Positions 1-8,129 of a stretch of 64,000 nucleotides of DNA are shown piece by piece. Within the stretch, counting starts at the first letter, position 1. Every line of letters starts with the position of its first letter. The position numbers and the translations under genes were made by a program. The DNA is from an uncultured Dehalococcoidia bacterium. GTDB taxonomy: Bacteria; Chloroflexota; Dehalococcoidia; Lucifugimonadales; Lucifugimonadaceae. Below the pieces are notes generated by a model. The model saw only the letters and a program-made list of their open reading frames with translations. It was not told the DNA's origin and made no database searches. The stretch covers positions 1,550,001 to 1,614,000 of the forward strand of contig OY282385.1 of NCBI GenBank assembly GCA_958295935.1. Direction: 5' to 3'.

Positions 1-410
1 ACGCCGATCGCGTCGTGGTCACCAACGGCGACAACCTGACCTCGCAGAGGCTGGACGAACTGCTGGAACTTCACGTTGCCCGGAACGCCATGGCCACGAT
101 GATGCTAACGCCCTTCCCAAGCCAGTACGGAGTGGTCGAGTCGGACGAGTCGAACATGGTCACCTCGTTCATCGAGAAGGGCAAACTGCCGGTCTGGATA
201 AACGCCGGCGTATACGTCTTCTCGACCGACATAGCCAACCTGCTCCCCGAAAGAGGAGACCACGAGACCACCGCGTTCCCCGCCCTCGCCGCCCGGCGGA
301 GGATGGCCGCGCTGCGTTCCACAGCCCCCTGGTACACCATCGACAGCCCAAAGGAACTGCGCGAGGTCTCGGAACTCGTGAAGAGCGGCGCGCTGCTTTC
401 CGCACGCTGA
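1..410 (+). CDS. Sugar nucleotidyltransferase, C-terminal part (5' truncated by window edge)
   Basis: The open frame runs in from the left edge, so the N-terminal nucleotide-binding half is missing. The visible part contains a VTNGDNL segment, which matches the metal-binding G-D region after the core of NTP_transferase enzymes. It also has the later motifs INAGVYVFS and WYTIDSPKEL, typical of mannose-1-phosphate guanylyltransferase or glucose-1-phosphate thymidylyl/uridylyltransferase relatives. Such enzymes make NDP-sugars in the cytosol for glycan synthesis. Which sugar and which nucleotide cannot be told from this fragment. A GTG at 15 is an internal Val codon, not a start. No partner gene follows; the next gene is on the other strand. 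Confidence 0.8.
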   Translation, partial: ADRVVVTNGDNLTSQRLDELLELHVARNAMATMMLTPFPSQYGVVESDESNMVTSFIEKGKLPVWINAGVYVFSTDIANLLPERGDHETTAFPALAARRRMAALRSTAPWYTIDSPKELREVSELVKSGALLSAR

Positions 411-538
411 CCGGGGCCGACGGCGCTAGAGCCTGCCTACCCCTCGCTCCGGAGAAACCGACAAGCCGCAACCATGAGGTCGCGTTCTACCGCGCCGCTG
501 CTCCCGACCGAGCTAAAGACGAAGAAGGCGCGCTGGCC

Positions 539-1384
539 TTACTTTTCGATCGGAGCTCCCACCAGGCTGCCGTACTCCGTCCAGGAACCATCGTAGTTGC
601 TGACGTTGTCATAGCCCAGCAACTGCGTGAGCGCGAACCAGGTGTGCGCCGACCTCTCGCCGATGCGGCAGTACGTGATCACGTCCGAGCTTCCGTCAAT
701 GCCCTTCAAGCCGTATATCTCACCGAGTTCCGCAGCAGACTTGAAGGTCCCGTCGTCGTTCACCGCAGTAAGCCAAGGGATGCTCGCCGCGCCAGGAACG
801 TGGCCGGAACGCTGCGCACCCTCCTGAGGCATGTTCTCAGGCGCTATCACCTCGCCGGAGAACTCCGCAGGCGAGCGAACGTCCACAAGTTGCGTACCCC
901 CCGAGGCAACCGCCGCCAGAACCTGGTCCCTAAGCGCTCTGGTACTAGCGTCAGCGCTGGGAACCGAGTAACTGACCGCATCCGGGCTGGGAACCTCGTC
1001 GGTCAAGGCCCGTCCTTCTGCCACCCACTTGGCCCGCCCGCCGTTCATCAACTTGGCGTTGCCGTGACCGTACATCCGCAGAAACCAGAACGCCCACGCA
1101 GCAAACCAGTTGTTGTTGTCGCCGTAGAGTACGACCGTGGTGTCGTTAGATATGCCGGATCGACCAAGCACGTCCGCCAACTCTTCGCCGGTAAGGAGCT
1201 CGCGCGTAAGGGTGTTCTGCAGATCCGTCTGCCAGTTCCAGCCCACCGCTCCCTCGACGTGGCCCGACTCATAGGCCGAGGTGTCCACGTCTACCTCGGC
1301 CAGCACGATGCCCGGTTCGCCGAGGCGGTCGGCCACCCATTGCGTGTCCACGAGCGAGTCAGGGTGTGCGTATTCGGTTGTCAT
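539..1384 (-). CDS. Thiosulfate/3-mercaptopyruvate sulfurtransferase (two rhodanese domains)
   Basis: A 281-residue protein, the usual length for a tandem-rhodanese enzyme. The N-terminal domain (about 10-130) is the inactive rhodanese copy. The C-terminal domain (about 155-278) carries the active-site loop YCRIGERSAHTW, whose Cys takes the sulfane sulfur. The CRIGERS form is typical of CysA/SseA-type thiosulfate sulfurtransferases, so thiosulfate is the likelier donor than mercaptopyruvate. It acts in the cytosol in sulfur transfer, cyanide detoxification or redox buffering. Its stop is 154 nt from any other gene on the left. The Sec-peroxiredoxin, in the same orientation, lies 135 nt upstream, so the two could share a redox or sulfur-stress context. 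ATG start at 1384 with a G-rich stretch just upstream. Confidence 0.9.
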   Translation of the reverse strand: MTTEYAHPDSLVDTQWVADRLGEPGIVLAEVDVDTSAYESGHVEGAVGWNWQTDLQNTLTRELLTGEELADVLGRSGISNDTTVVLYGDNNNWFAAWAFWFLRMYGHGNAKLMNGGRAKWVAEGRALTDEVPSPDAVSYSVPSADASTRALRDQVLAAVASGGTQLVDVRSPAEFSGEVIAPENMPQEGAQRSGHVPGAASIPWLTAVNDDGTFKSAAELGEIYGLKGIDGSSDVITYCRIGERSAHTWFALTQLLGYDNVSNYDGSWTEYGSLVGAPIEK

Positions 1385-1519
1385 GTAGTCGATCCCCCCT
1401 GCCGGCGCCTATCGCGCGCCAAGCCAGTCATCTTGTTTGCGCCCATTATCGCACTAAGCGCGTCAATAGTCATAGCCAGAGTTGCGAGCGGCGGGAAACG
1501 AGGGCCGACAGCCGCCTAG

Positions 1520-1981
1520 CTACAGCCCCTTGGCCGTTTCCAGAAGCGCAACCGGGTCGGGAAACTCCCCAGGCGGATAGGCGCGGGAGTCGCGTATGAC
1601 GCCGCCCCTGTCGATGACGAACGACGCCCGCCCCGCGATCCCCCGCTCGCCGTTGTAGATGCCGTATGCCTTGGCCACCGCCCCCTTTGGGTGAAAGTCC
1701 GCCAGCAGTGGAAAGCCCACTCCTCCCAGAGACTCGGCCCAAGCCTTCTGCACAGGCGCGTTGTCCACGCTTATCTCCAGCAGCCGTATCCCGGCGGCCA
1801 GGTAAGCCTCGTAGTTCGCACGGAACTCACTAACCTGATTGGTTCAGCCACCAGTGAAACTGGCCGGATGAAAGGCCAGCACCACCGGCGCCCCGCGGTA
1901 GTCGGACAGCGACACCGGGGCGCCTTCGTGTGACGTGAGCGTGAAATCCGGGGCTACCGTCCCGGCCTTGAGTGGGGGCAT
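1520..1981 (-). CDS. Peroxiredoxin (AhpE/BCP-like) with in-frame UGA at the peroxidatic position: candidate selenoprotein
   Basis: Read on the minus strand, one frame from the ATG at 1981 to 1520 is interrupted only by UGA at 1844-1846. Sequence before it (APDFTLTSHEGAPVSLSDYRG, then FHPASFTGG) and after it (TNQVSEFR, LLEISVD, FPLLADF, SFVIDRGGVIR) is peroxiredoxin in the same frame. The UGA falls exactly where family members have the peroxidatic Cys (FTxxC). Reading it as selenocysteine gives a 153-residue, 1-Sec enzyme with no Cys at all, so no resolving Cys. It would reduce H2O2 or organic peroxides in the cytosol. A small hairpin suited to a bacterial SECIS follows the UGA. A simple nonsense mutation is the alternative, but decay would be expected to produce other lesions and there are none. 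No sel genes are in this window. Confidence 0.8.
1800..1846 (-). promoter_or_regulatory. Candidate bacterial SECIS element just downstream of the UGA codon
   Basis: Counting from the base after UGA, bases 17-21 (AGUUC) pair perfectly with bases 27-31 (GAACU). They close a five-base loop CGUGC, at 1813-1827 on the plus strand. The loop lies about 22-26 nt after UGA and has G as its second base, in line with the general description of bacterial SECIS elements (apical loop roughly 16-37 nt downstream, G among the first two loop bases). The stem is short, and whether SelB binds it is inference. Confidence 0.5.
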
Positions 1982-2042
1982 ACGCGGGGAAACTCCTGTA
2001 CGACTTGGGCGGATGGCAGGTCTGGCAATAAGGATAACCCGT

Positions 2043-3228
2043 AAAGTGCTCCTTCGGGGCCGTCCGAACGTGACTCGCATGAACTACATGGATTGTGCAT
2101 GGGCCCGAGACCCGCCCAACCCCCTACGCTTTAACGTGTAACATTGCCGGCAATACTCAAAATGAGTTCCTACCTGCGGAGGAGCGGTTAGCGTGTTGCT
2201 GAACGAAATTAACGAAGTTGTTGGCAAGCTCAAGGGGCACATTGACCTGCACGGGGACGCGCTGTCCAGGAACGAAATTGCGACCCGATATGCGCTGATC
2301 GACCCACTGCTAACTGCCCTTGGGTGGGACGTGTCAGACCCTGCCCAGGTGCAGCCCGAATACAGTACCGGCGCCGGCCGCGCCGATTACGCCATGCTTG
2401 CTGGCAGAGATGAGCCCAGCCTCGTTATCGAGGCAAAGAAGCTGGGTCGGTTCATAGGCGACGGGATCGACCAGTCGATCATGTACTGCATGAAGGAGAA
2501 CATCCCGTACTTTGTCGTTACGAACGGCGAGCGCTGGGCGGCCTACGAAACGTACAGGAGAACTCCTATCAATGAGAAGCGTTTAGTCGAATTCAGCATC
2601 TCGGATCCCACCCAGAGTACGGTGATGAAGGCGCTGTGGCTCTGGCGGGGCAATTTTGAGTTGGACTCTCCTGTCAAGCCAACTTTGCCGGAGAATCTGA
2701 AACTAGGACCAACGACGCCTCCTGTTCCGCCGCCAATGCCGCCAGACCCGAAACAGTCCTCGCAGCAGGCAGCGCGAGGTGTTCCGCTCAGCGAATTTGA
2801 AGGACGCTCTGGTGGCACACCACCCGCCGCCCTGATCTTTCCCGACGGGACGGAGAAGTCAGTCGACCAGTGGTGGTATCAGATGCAACTCGCAACTGTG
2901 GAGTGGCTGACTGAGACGGGCCGCCTGACGGCAGGCCACTGCCCTATCGCAACTCAGTACGGCGCTTACCTCGTGAACACATCTCCACACCGCAGTGACG
3001 GCAAAGAATTCAGTAATGGAGTGTTGGTCAATGGCCTGTGGATAGACAAAGGCAAGAGTGCACGCGATCACGTCAAGACGGTAAAACAGATCCTGACACA
3101 CCTCGGCGTTGATCTGACCCAGGTTCGAGTTGTGGAGAAATAGGACGGTCGGAAGGCTTGAGACCGCGGATTGAAGATTTGCGAGGTCAGCCGGGCCAAG
3201 CCTGATCCGCGAACTTGGACGCCGGGCG
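2043..3228 (+). repeat. Tandem duplication, copy A (upstream region, nuclease gene, recO 3' fragment)
   Basis: The stretch from the sequence AAAGTGCTCC near 2043, through the 150-nt leader and the nuclease gene, to the end of a recO-derived tail is repeated at 3388-4549 with scattered substitutions. The leader (GTGTAACATTGCCGGCAATA and flanks) is nearly identical in both copies. Copy A ends by running directly into a second, partial copy of the peroxiredoxin 3' end. Confidence 0.85.
2193..3143 (+). CDS. HsdR_N-type PD-(D/E)XK nuclease-domain protein, copy A
   Basis: The N-terminal domain (about 20-150) resembles the nuclease domain of type I restriction R subunits and of stand-alone predicted type IV restriction proteins. 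ADYAML gives the Asp, VIEAKK the E-x-K, and QSIMY the QxxxY motif that often follows. A Pro-rich linker (about 170-190) leads to a C-terminal domain of about 110 residues (FPDGTEKSVDQW, EWLTETGRLT, LTHLGVDLTQVRV) that I do not recognise; it may bind DNA or a protein. No helicase or methylase is adjacent, so it is not a full type I system. GTG start at 2193 with GGAGGAG about 8 nt upstream. The gene is tandemly duplicated (copy B starts at 3537), and both copies are open. Confidence 0.7.
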   Translation: MLLNEINEVVGKLKGHIDLHGDALSRNEIATRYALIDPLLTALGWDVSDPAQVQPEYSTGAGRADYAMLAGRDEPSLVIEAKKLGRFIGDGIDQSIMYCMKENIPYFVVTNGERWAAYETYRRTPINEKRLVEFSISDPTQSTVMKALWLWRGNFELDSPVKPTLPENLKLGPTTPPVPPPMPPDPKQSSQQAARGVPLSEFEGRSGGTPPAALIFPDGTEKSVDQWWYQMQLATVEWLTETGRLTAGHCPIATQYGAYLVNTSPHRSDGKEFSNGVLVNGLWIDKGKSARDHVKTVKQILTHLGVDLTQVRVVEK

Positions 3229-3231
3229 GCG
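3184..3231 (-). pseudogene. recO 3'-end fragment (duplication relic)
   Basis: These 48 bases match the 3' end of the intact recO at 4504-4549 and read on the minus strand as its last 15 or so codons plus stop, with a few substitutions. The fragment is abruptly joined to peroxiredoxin-derived sequence at a shared GCGGCGG. It marks the right end of duplication copy A and has no function of its own. Confidence 0.75.
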
Positions 3232-3387
3232 GGAAACGAGGGCCGAAGGCCGCCTGGCTACAGCCCTTTGGCCGTTTCCAGAAGCGCAACCGGGTCGGGA
3301 AGCTCCCCAGGCGGATAGGCCGAGGGAGTCGCGTATGACGCCGCCCCCATCGATGACGAACGCCGCCCGGCCCGCGATCCCCCCGCT
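3229..3387 (-). pseudogene. Peroxiredoxin 3'-end relic
   Basis: Plus-strand bases 3229-3387 match 1491-1649, the 3' flank and last 40-odd codons of the Sec-peroxiredoxin, at roughly 90% identity by eye. The match stops at 3387 and resumes with sequence from 2043, so about 390 bp are missing. That missing part includes the start codon, the UGA codon and the candidate SECIS. The relic therefore cannot encode a peroxiredoxin. It shows that the duplicated unit originally ran from the peroxiredoxin end to the recO end. Confidence 0.8.
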
Positions 3388-4549
3388 AAGGCGCTCCCTC
3401 CGGGCCGTCTGAATGTGACTCGCATGAACTACAGGGATTGTGCATGGGCCCGAGGCCCAACCAACCTCCTACGTTTTAGCGTGTAACATTGCCGGCAATA
3501 CTCAAAATGAGTTCCTACCTGCAAAGGAGCGGTCGAGTGGGGATCGACGAAATTAACGAAGTTGTTGAAAAGCTCAAGGGGCGTATTGACCTGCGCAGGG
3601 ACGCGCTGTCCAAGAACGAAACTGCGACCCGATATGCGCTGATCGACCCACTGCTAACTGCCTTGGGGTGGGACGTGTCAGAGCCTGCCCAGGTGCAGCC
3701 CGAATACCGTGCCGGTGACGGCTACGCCGACTACGCCATGCTTGCTGGCAGAGATAAGCCCAGCCTCGTTATCGAGGCGAAGAGGCTGGGGCGGCCTATA
3801 AGCGATGGGATAAGCCAGTCGATCACGTACTGCATCGAGGAGGGCATCGAGTATTTTGTCGTTACGAACGGCGAGCGCTGGGCGGCCTATGAAACGCACA
3901 AGCCGGCTCCTATCAATGAGAAACGCTTAGTCGAGTTCAGCATCTCGGATCCCACCCAGACTACGGTGATGAAGGCGCTATGGCTCTGGCGGGGCAATTT
4001 TGAGTTGGTCTCTTCTGTCAAGCCAACTTCGCTGGGGGGTCTGGAGGATCCGGGACCAGAAAAACCACCAAATGAGCCGCCGAAACCCCCAGTGCCAAGC
4101 GTTCCGCTCAGCAAACTTAAAGCAAAGTCTGGTGATCCGGCACCCGCCACCCTGATCTTTCCCGACGGGAAGGAGAAGTCAGTCACCAAGTGGAATCAGG
4201 TGCAAATAGCAACTGTGGAGTGGCTGACTGAGACGAATCGCCTGACGCCAGACCACTGCCCTCTCACAACTCCGCGCGGCACTTACCTAGTGAATACCTC
4301 TAATCACCGCCATGACGGCAAAGAATTCAGTTATGGAGTCCAAGTCAATGGCCTGTATATAGACAAAAACAAGAGTATACCCAATCACGTCAGTACGACA
4401 AAACAGATCCTGACACACCTCGGCGTTGATCTGACCCAGGTTCGAGTTGTGGAGAAATAGGACGGTCGGAAGGCTTGAGACCGCGGATCGAAGATTTGGG
4501 CGGTCAGCCGGGCCGGACCTGATCCACGAACTTGGATACCGGGCGGCGG
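3388..4549 (+). repeat. Tandem duplication, copy B (upstream region, nuclease gene, recO 3' end)
   Basis: This is the second copy of the unit at 2043-3228, again containing the leader, the nuclease-like gene and the end of recO. Here recO is the intact, functional gene. The nuclease gene of this copy is 27 nt shorter, mainly because the Pro-rich linker differs. Confidence 0.85.
3537..4460 (+). CDS. HsdR_N-type PD-(D/E)XK nuclease-domain protein, copy B
   Basis: Close paralogue of the gene at 2193. The nuclease motifs are kept: YADYAML, VIEAKR and QSITY. The linker differs (rich in KPP/EPP) and the C-terminal domain is conserved (FPDGKEKSVTKW, EWLTETNRLT, LGVDLTQVRV). The frame is open further upstream to an ATG at 3489. 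Alignment with copy A and the AAAGGAG about 8 nt upstream favour the GTG at 3537, giving 307 residues. Two intact, diverged copies side by side suggest selection, possibly for a new specificity, but a recent duplication without function is not excluded. It is expected to act on DNA in the cytosol as a restriction-type enzyme; this is inferred from the domain only. Confidence 0.7.
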   Translation: MGIDEINEVVEKLKGRIDLRRDALSKNETATRYALIDPLLTALGWDVSEPAQVQPEYRAGDGYADYAMLAGRDKPSLVIEAKRLGRPISDGISQSITYCIEEGIEYFVVTNGERWAAYETHKPAPINEKRLVEFSISDPTQTTVMKALWLWRGNFELVSSVKPTSLGGLEDPGPEKPPNEPPKPPVPSVPLSKLKAKSGDPAPATLIFPDGKEKSVTKWNQVQIATVEWLTETNRLTPDHCPLTTPRGTYLVNTSNHRHDGKEFSYGVQVNGLYIDKNKSIPNHVSTTKQILTHLGVDLTQVRVVEK

Positions 4550-5307
4550 CTCACCTCGTCCAGAAAAGCCGTGGAACGAATAGAGTGGTCGAGGACGTAG
4601 CGCAGGTAGGCCCGCAGTACGCGGCCGGCCTGGCGGAAATCCTCGCCAGGAACGCCGATTCTCTCTACCCTGTCCCAGTCCGCTGTCCGCAAAAACCTGA
4701 GGAACTTTATCGTCCCCGCGCCCGCGGGTACGAGAACGTCCCCGCCGCCCACCCTGCATTGCGGGCACAGGATGCCGCCGCGCTCCGATGAAAATACGTG
4801 CGGCGACTCCGCCAGACGAGCCCCGCACTCGACGCAGACCTCCAGTTCAGGCAGGAAGCCCGACAAGGACAGAAGCCTCATCTCGAAGCAGCGCGCCAGA
4901 CTTTGGGGCCGGGCCGACGATTCGAGCCGGCCAAGCGCGGAGACCAGCAGACGGAACAGCGGAGGGTTGGCGCCGCCCTCGACGCTGAAACGCTCCGCCA
5001 ACTCAGCAACGTACGAACCCACGGATGCCTTAACCAGGTCGCTGCGCAACTCCCTGAAGCCGGAAATCGTCTCGACCTGGCTCACGTGGTCTAAAGAGCG
5101 TCCCGAGCGCAGAGAGAGGGTGACGTGGCGCAGCAGGTCGATGTGCCCGCCAAGCTTCGAAGCCGGTTTCCTCGCACCTCTGGCTGTACAGCGAACTATG
5201 CCGCGGTCCGGAGTGATCACCCACAGCAGCCGGTCGGCCTCCCCAATGTCGCGCTGGCGCACTACGACTCCCTCAGTGGAGTATGCGCGGCTGCGGGTAG
5301 TCACCAC
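4504..5307 (-). CDS. recO: DNA repair protein RecO
   Basis: A 267-residue RecO. The N-terminal OB fold starts with AYSTEGVVVRQRDIGEADRL, the middle is helical, and a zinc site is formed by CVEC and CPQC at about 158-184. With RecR it loads RecA onto SSB-coated gaps in recombinational repair. recR follows 48 nt upstream on the same strand, a natural partnership. The last bases of the gene form the edge of the tandem duplication, so its 3' end exists a second time as a relic near 3184. Confidence 0.93.
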   Translation of the reverse strand: MVTTRSRAYSTEGVVVRQRDIGEADRLLWVITPDRGIVRCTARGARKPASKLGGHIDLLRHVTLSLRSGRSLDHVSQVETISGFRELRSDLVKASVGSYVAELAERFSVEGGANPPLFRLLVSALGRLESSARPQSLARCFEMRLLSLSGFLPELEVCVECGARLAESPHVFSSERGGILCPQCRVGGGDVLVPAGAGTIKFLRFLRTADWDRVERIGVPGEDFRQAGRVLRAYLRYVLDHSIRSTAFLDEVSRRPVSKFVDQVRPG

Positions 5308-5355
5308 TATCGGCCCGAAGCGTCAGATCCCAGAAGCGCCTTATCCGCCGCGCGC

Positions 5356-6003
5356 CTACTCTTCACCCGGCTCCGGCCGCGGTTCGTCCAGCCGGGTGCG
5401 CGCTTCGAGAGCATGGGCAAGAGTGGCGTCGTCCGCGTATTCGAGGTCCGAGCCTGAAGGCAAGCCTCTCGCCAGGCGGCTTACGCGGATACCGAGAGGG
5501 GCTATCAGCCTCTGAAGGTACATCCCCGTCGCCTCGCCCTCCAAGTTCGGGTTGGTGGCCAGAATCACCTCCTGCACCTGATCGCCCTTCAGCCGTTCCA
5601 GGAGTTCCCGCACCTTGAGGTCCTCAGGACCCACTCCATTGACGGGCGATATCACCCCGTGCAATACGTGGTAAGAACCCCTGAAGGCCCTCGTCCGCTC
5701 TATCGCCGCCACGTCGAGAGGCTCTTCCACAACGCATATGCGGGAGCGGTCGCGGGTCAGATCCGCGCAGACGACGCACTCCCCGCCCTCTCCGATATTC
5801 GTACACGTACGGCACAGCGTGATGCGGTCCTTTACCGAAAGGATAGCCTGCGCCAGTTCCTCCGCCTCCTGCCTAGGCATACGTATGAGGTAGTAGGTGA
5901 GCCGTTGCGCACCCTTTGGGCCAATGCCTGGAAGCCGGTGGAAGGCCTCTATAAGCCTTGCAACGGGAGGCGCGGCGGACGGCGCTATGCCGGAAGTGGT
6001 CAT
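5356..6003 (-). CDS. recR: Recombination protein RecR
   Basis: Typical RecR of 215 residues. It has the helix-hairpin-helix LPGIGPKGAQRLTYYLI near the N-terminus, the zinc finger CRTCTNIGEGGECVVC, and a Toprim domain with VVEEPLDVAAIE and ILATNPNLEGEAT. It works with RecO in the RecF pathway. It sits 2 nt downstream of the YbaB/EbfC gene, and the dnaX-ybaB-recR order is the common conserved arrangement. The C-terminus is a little longer and acidic (RPEPGEE). Confidence 0.95.
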   Translation of the reverse strand: MTTSGIAPSAAPPVARLIEAFHRLPGIGPKGAQRLTYYLIRMPRQEAEELAQAILSVKDRITLCRTCTNIGEGGECVVCADLTRDRSRICVVEEPLDVAAIERTRAFRGSYHVLHGVISPVNGVGPEDLKVRELLERLKGDQVQEVILATNPNLEGEATGMYLQRLIAPLGIRVSRLARGLPSGSDLEYADDATLAHALEARTRLDEPRPEPGEE

Positions 6004-6005
6004 CT

Positions 6006-6311
6006 TCAGAATAAGCCGGGAATGTTCAGGCCGCCGGTTATAGCCCCCATCTTGGAAGCCGCGTTTGCCTGAGCGGACTCTAGCGCCTCGTTGACAGCCG
6101 CCTTTACCAGATCTTCGAGTATCTCGACGTCCTCAGGATCCACCACCTCAGGAGAGATTTCTATGGACTCGACCCGGCTGCCGCCCACAACCACAGCCTT
6201 CACGACTCCCCCGCCGGCGTTGGCCTCCGTGCGCGCCTCCGCGAGCTCCTGCTGGACGGAGGCGAGACGGGCCTGCATCTGTCTCGCCTGCTTCATCAGG
6301 TTTCGGTTCAT
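6006..6311 (-). CDS. YbaB/EbfC family nucleoid-associated protein
   Basis: A 101-residue protein with the family pattern: an N-terminal helix rich in Q, A and R (LMKQARQMQARLASVQQEL), a central beta region (VVKAVVVGGSRVESIEISPE) and a closing helix. Dimers bind DNA and help organise the nucleoid. It lies between dnaX and recR as in many bacteria, which supports the call. The N-terminal helix could also form a short coiled coil. Confidence 0.9.
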   Translation of the reverse strand: MNRNLMKQARQMQARLASVQQELAEARTEANAGGGVVKAVVVGGSRVESIEISPEVVDPEDVEILEDLVKAAVNEALESAQANAASKMGAITGGLNIPGLF

Positions 6312-6441
6312 GGTTGGGGGACCGCCTCGCCCCTGGACGTGTCAGTGAGCCGCACGCACCCGCGCCGCACAGCCCGCCGAACCGCGTTATGTTCTTCGCT
6401 CAGTGCAAATGTTACCGGTTACGGACAAACAAAACCGCCGC

Positions 6442-8112
6442 CTAGGCCGGGCCGCTGCCGGAAGGCGCGTCTTCCGTTCCCACGACGCGAGCCCCCATGG
6501 CCAGCGCGGCGCGAACCAGCGGACTGGCTTCCGCCGATGGATCCTTCTCCCGCTGCGCTCCCACTGCGGCGCCGTTGGATTCGATATCAACCTGGAGCTC
6601 GGCGCCGTAGGCCTCCTTCACGGCGCTATCCAGGGCGCTCCGCGCTCTGGGATCCTGCAACTCTTCGATCAGATTTTCACGCAGGGACTTGCTCTTGAAG
6701 TTCAACTGCAAGCGCCCATCAACCGGCCCGATAGCTTCCGCATTCTTGAGCAGCGCCCCGATCACGTACTTGCGGAACTTGGTGCGGCGCAGGGTCCACT
6801 GAACCCGACTCCATCTTTGCTGTTCCGGAGTCAGGTCTCTGCTGCGAGAGGGCGCAGCATCGGGCCTGACGCCGTACTGTGGCGACTCGGGTGGCATGGG
6901 CTGGGGCGGCGGCGCACGACGACCCGGCCTTTCCGGTCTGCGGCTGGCCGGGGGCGGCGGCGCGGCGGCGCGGGTACTATCGGCGACCGACGCCGAATGA
7001 GTCGAGGTGTCCCGCACCGGCGCCGAAGCAGCCTTTAGAACCGCTAGCTCAAGCGGCAAGGGAGAAGACGTGTCGCCCCTGATCTTCGCCTGTCCGACGA
7101 CCGACAGCACGTGCAGCAGACGATCCATCGATGCGTTTTGCCCCGCTGCGCGCATCGCCCTGACCATCTCCTCAGACTGGCCTCGCGCATCGCGTACGCC
7201 CGCCTTCATCAACAGACTGGCCCGAAGAGCGTCGACCGCACCATTGCGCAGGCCCTGCAGATCAGCGCCTCGCTCCGCCTCCGCGTTGATTACCGCGAGG
7301 GCCTTGGCCGTGTCCGCTTCCAGCAGCGCGGCCGCGAGATCCAGAGAAGAGCTGCTATCGCCCAAGCCGAGCAGGTCGCGCGCATGAGACTCGGTAATTG
7401 TCACCGCGCCGTCTTCCTGGCGCTCAGAAGCGTTGGAGACCGCCAGCTGTTCCAGCACGTTTTCAGCGTCTCGCAGGCTCCCCCATGCGGCTATGGCGAT
7501 CAAGTCCAGGACCGCCGGCTCGCACTCGATCTCCTCGGCCCCGCAAACCTCGGCAAGCCGGTCGATAACGTCCTCGTTGCTGAGGCGCTTGAAGTCGAAC
7601 CGCTGGCAGCGGCTGATGATGGTGAGAGGAACCGTATGCACGTCGGTGGTCGCCAGCACCATCACCGTCCTGGGCGGAGGCTCTTCAAGAGTCTTGAGAA
7701 GGGCGTTAAACGCGGGAAGAGTCATCATGTGGACTTCGTCGATGATGTAAACCTTCCAGCGGCCCGCTACCGGCTCGAACCTAACGTTGTCCCGCAGGTT
7801 GCGAACGTCGTTTATGCCCCTGTTGGAAGCGGCGTCGATCTCGATGAGATCCATCATCCGGTCTTCGTTGACCGCCAAGCAGTTTTCACAAGTGTTGTCC
7901 GGCTCGCCAGTCGACGGAGACAGACAGTTGAGGGCCTTGGCCAGTATCCGCGCGCAGGAGGTCTTACCCACGCCGCGAGGCCCCGTGAAGAGGTACGCGT
8001 GCGCGACGCGTCCGCTGGACACGGCTCGGCGCAGCGTCCGGGTGACGTGTTCTTGCCCGGCCACCTCGCCAAAGCGCTGCGGCCGCCACTTGCGATAGAA
8101 GACCTGGGTCAT
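6442..8112 (-). CDS. dnaX: DNA polymerase III subunit gamma/tau
   Basis: A 556-residue clamp-loader ATPase. Walker A is TGPRGVGKTSCARILAKA and Walker B is YIIDEVHM. The sensor and SRC-type motif is ISRCQRF, and Cys residues around CENC form the zinc module. The AAA+ core spans about 1-240 and domain III about 240-360. A Pro/Arg-rich linker (about 370-440) precedes a tau-like C-terminal domain (from VQWTLRRTKFRKYVIG). It loads the sliding clamp and couples polymerase to helicase. A frameshift site producing gamma was not identified. Start at ATG 8112; ybeY ends 17 nt upstream. Confidence 0.95.
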   Translation of the reverse strand: MTQVFYRKWRPQRFGEVAGQEHVTRTLRRAVSSGRVAHAYLFTGPRGVGKTSCARILAKALNCLSPSTGEPDNTCENCLAVNEDRMMDLIEIDAASNRGINDVRNLRDNVRFEPVAGRWKVYIIDEVHMMTLPAFNALLKTLEEPPPRTVMVLATTDVHTVPLTIISRCQRFDFKRLSNEDVIDRLAEVCGAEEIECEPAVLDLIAIAAWGSLRDAENVLEQLAVSNASERQEDGAVTITESHARDLLGLGDSSSSLDLAAALLEADTAKALAVINAEAERGADLQGLRNGAVDALRASLLMKAGVRDARGQSEEMVRAMRAAGQNASMDRLLHVLSVVGQAKIRGDTSSPLPLELAVLKAASAPVRDTSTHSASVADSTRAAAPPPPASRRPERPGRRAPPPQPMPPESPQYGVRPDAAPSRSRDLTPEQQRWSRVQWTLRRTKFRKYVIGALLKNAEAIGPVDGRLQLNFKSKSLRENLIEELQDPRARSALDSAVKEAYGAELQVDIESNGAAVGAQREKDPSAEASPLVRAALAMGARVVGTEDAPSGSGPA

Positions 8113-8129
8113 GGAAGTAGCGTGAGAGG

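Noticed and set aside
1520-2080. Two separate short genes (78 and 82 residues) at the peroxiredoxin locus
   Set aside because: They are in the same frame, separated only by one UGA at the catalytic position, so one recoded gene explains both. The upstream 33 codons before ATG 1981 show no family similarity.
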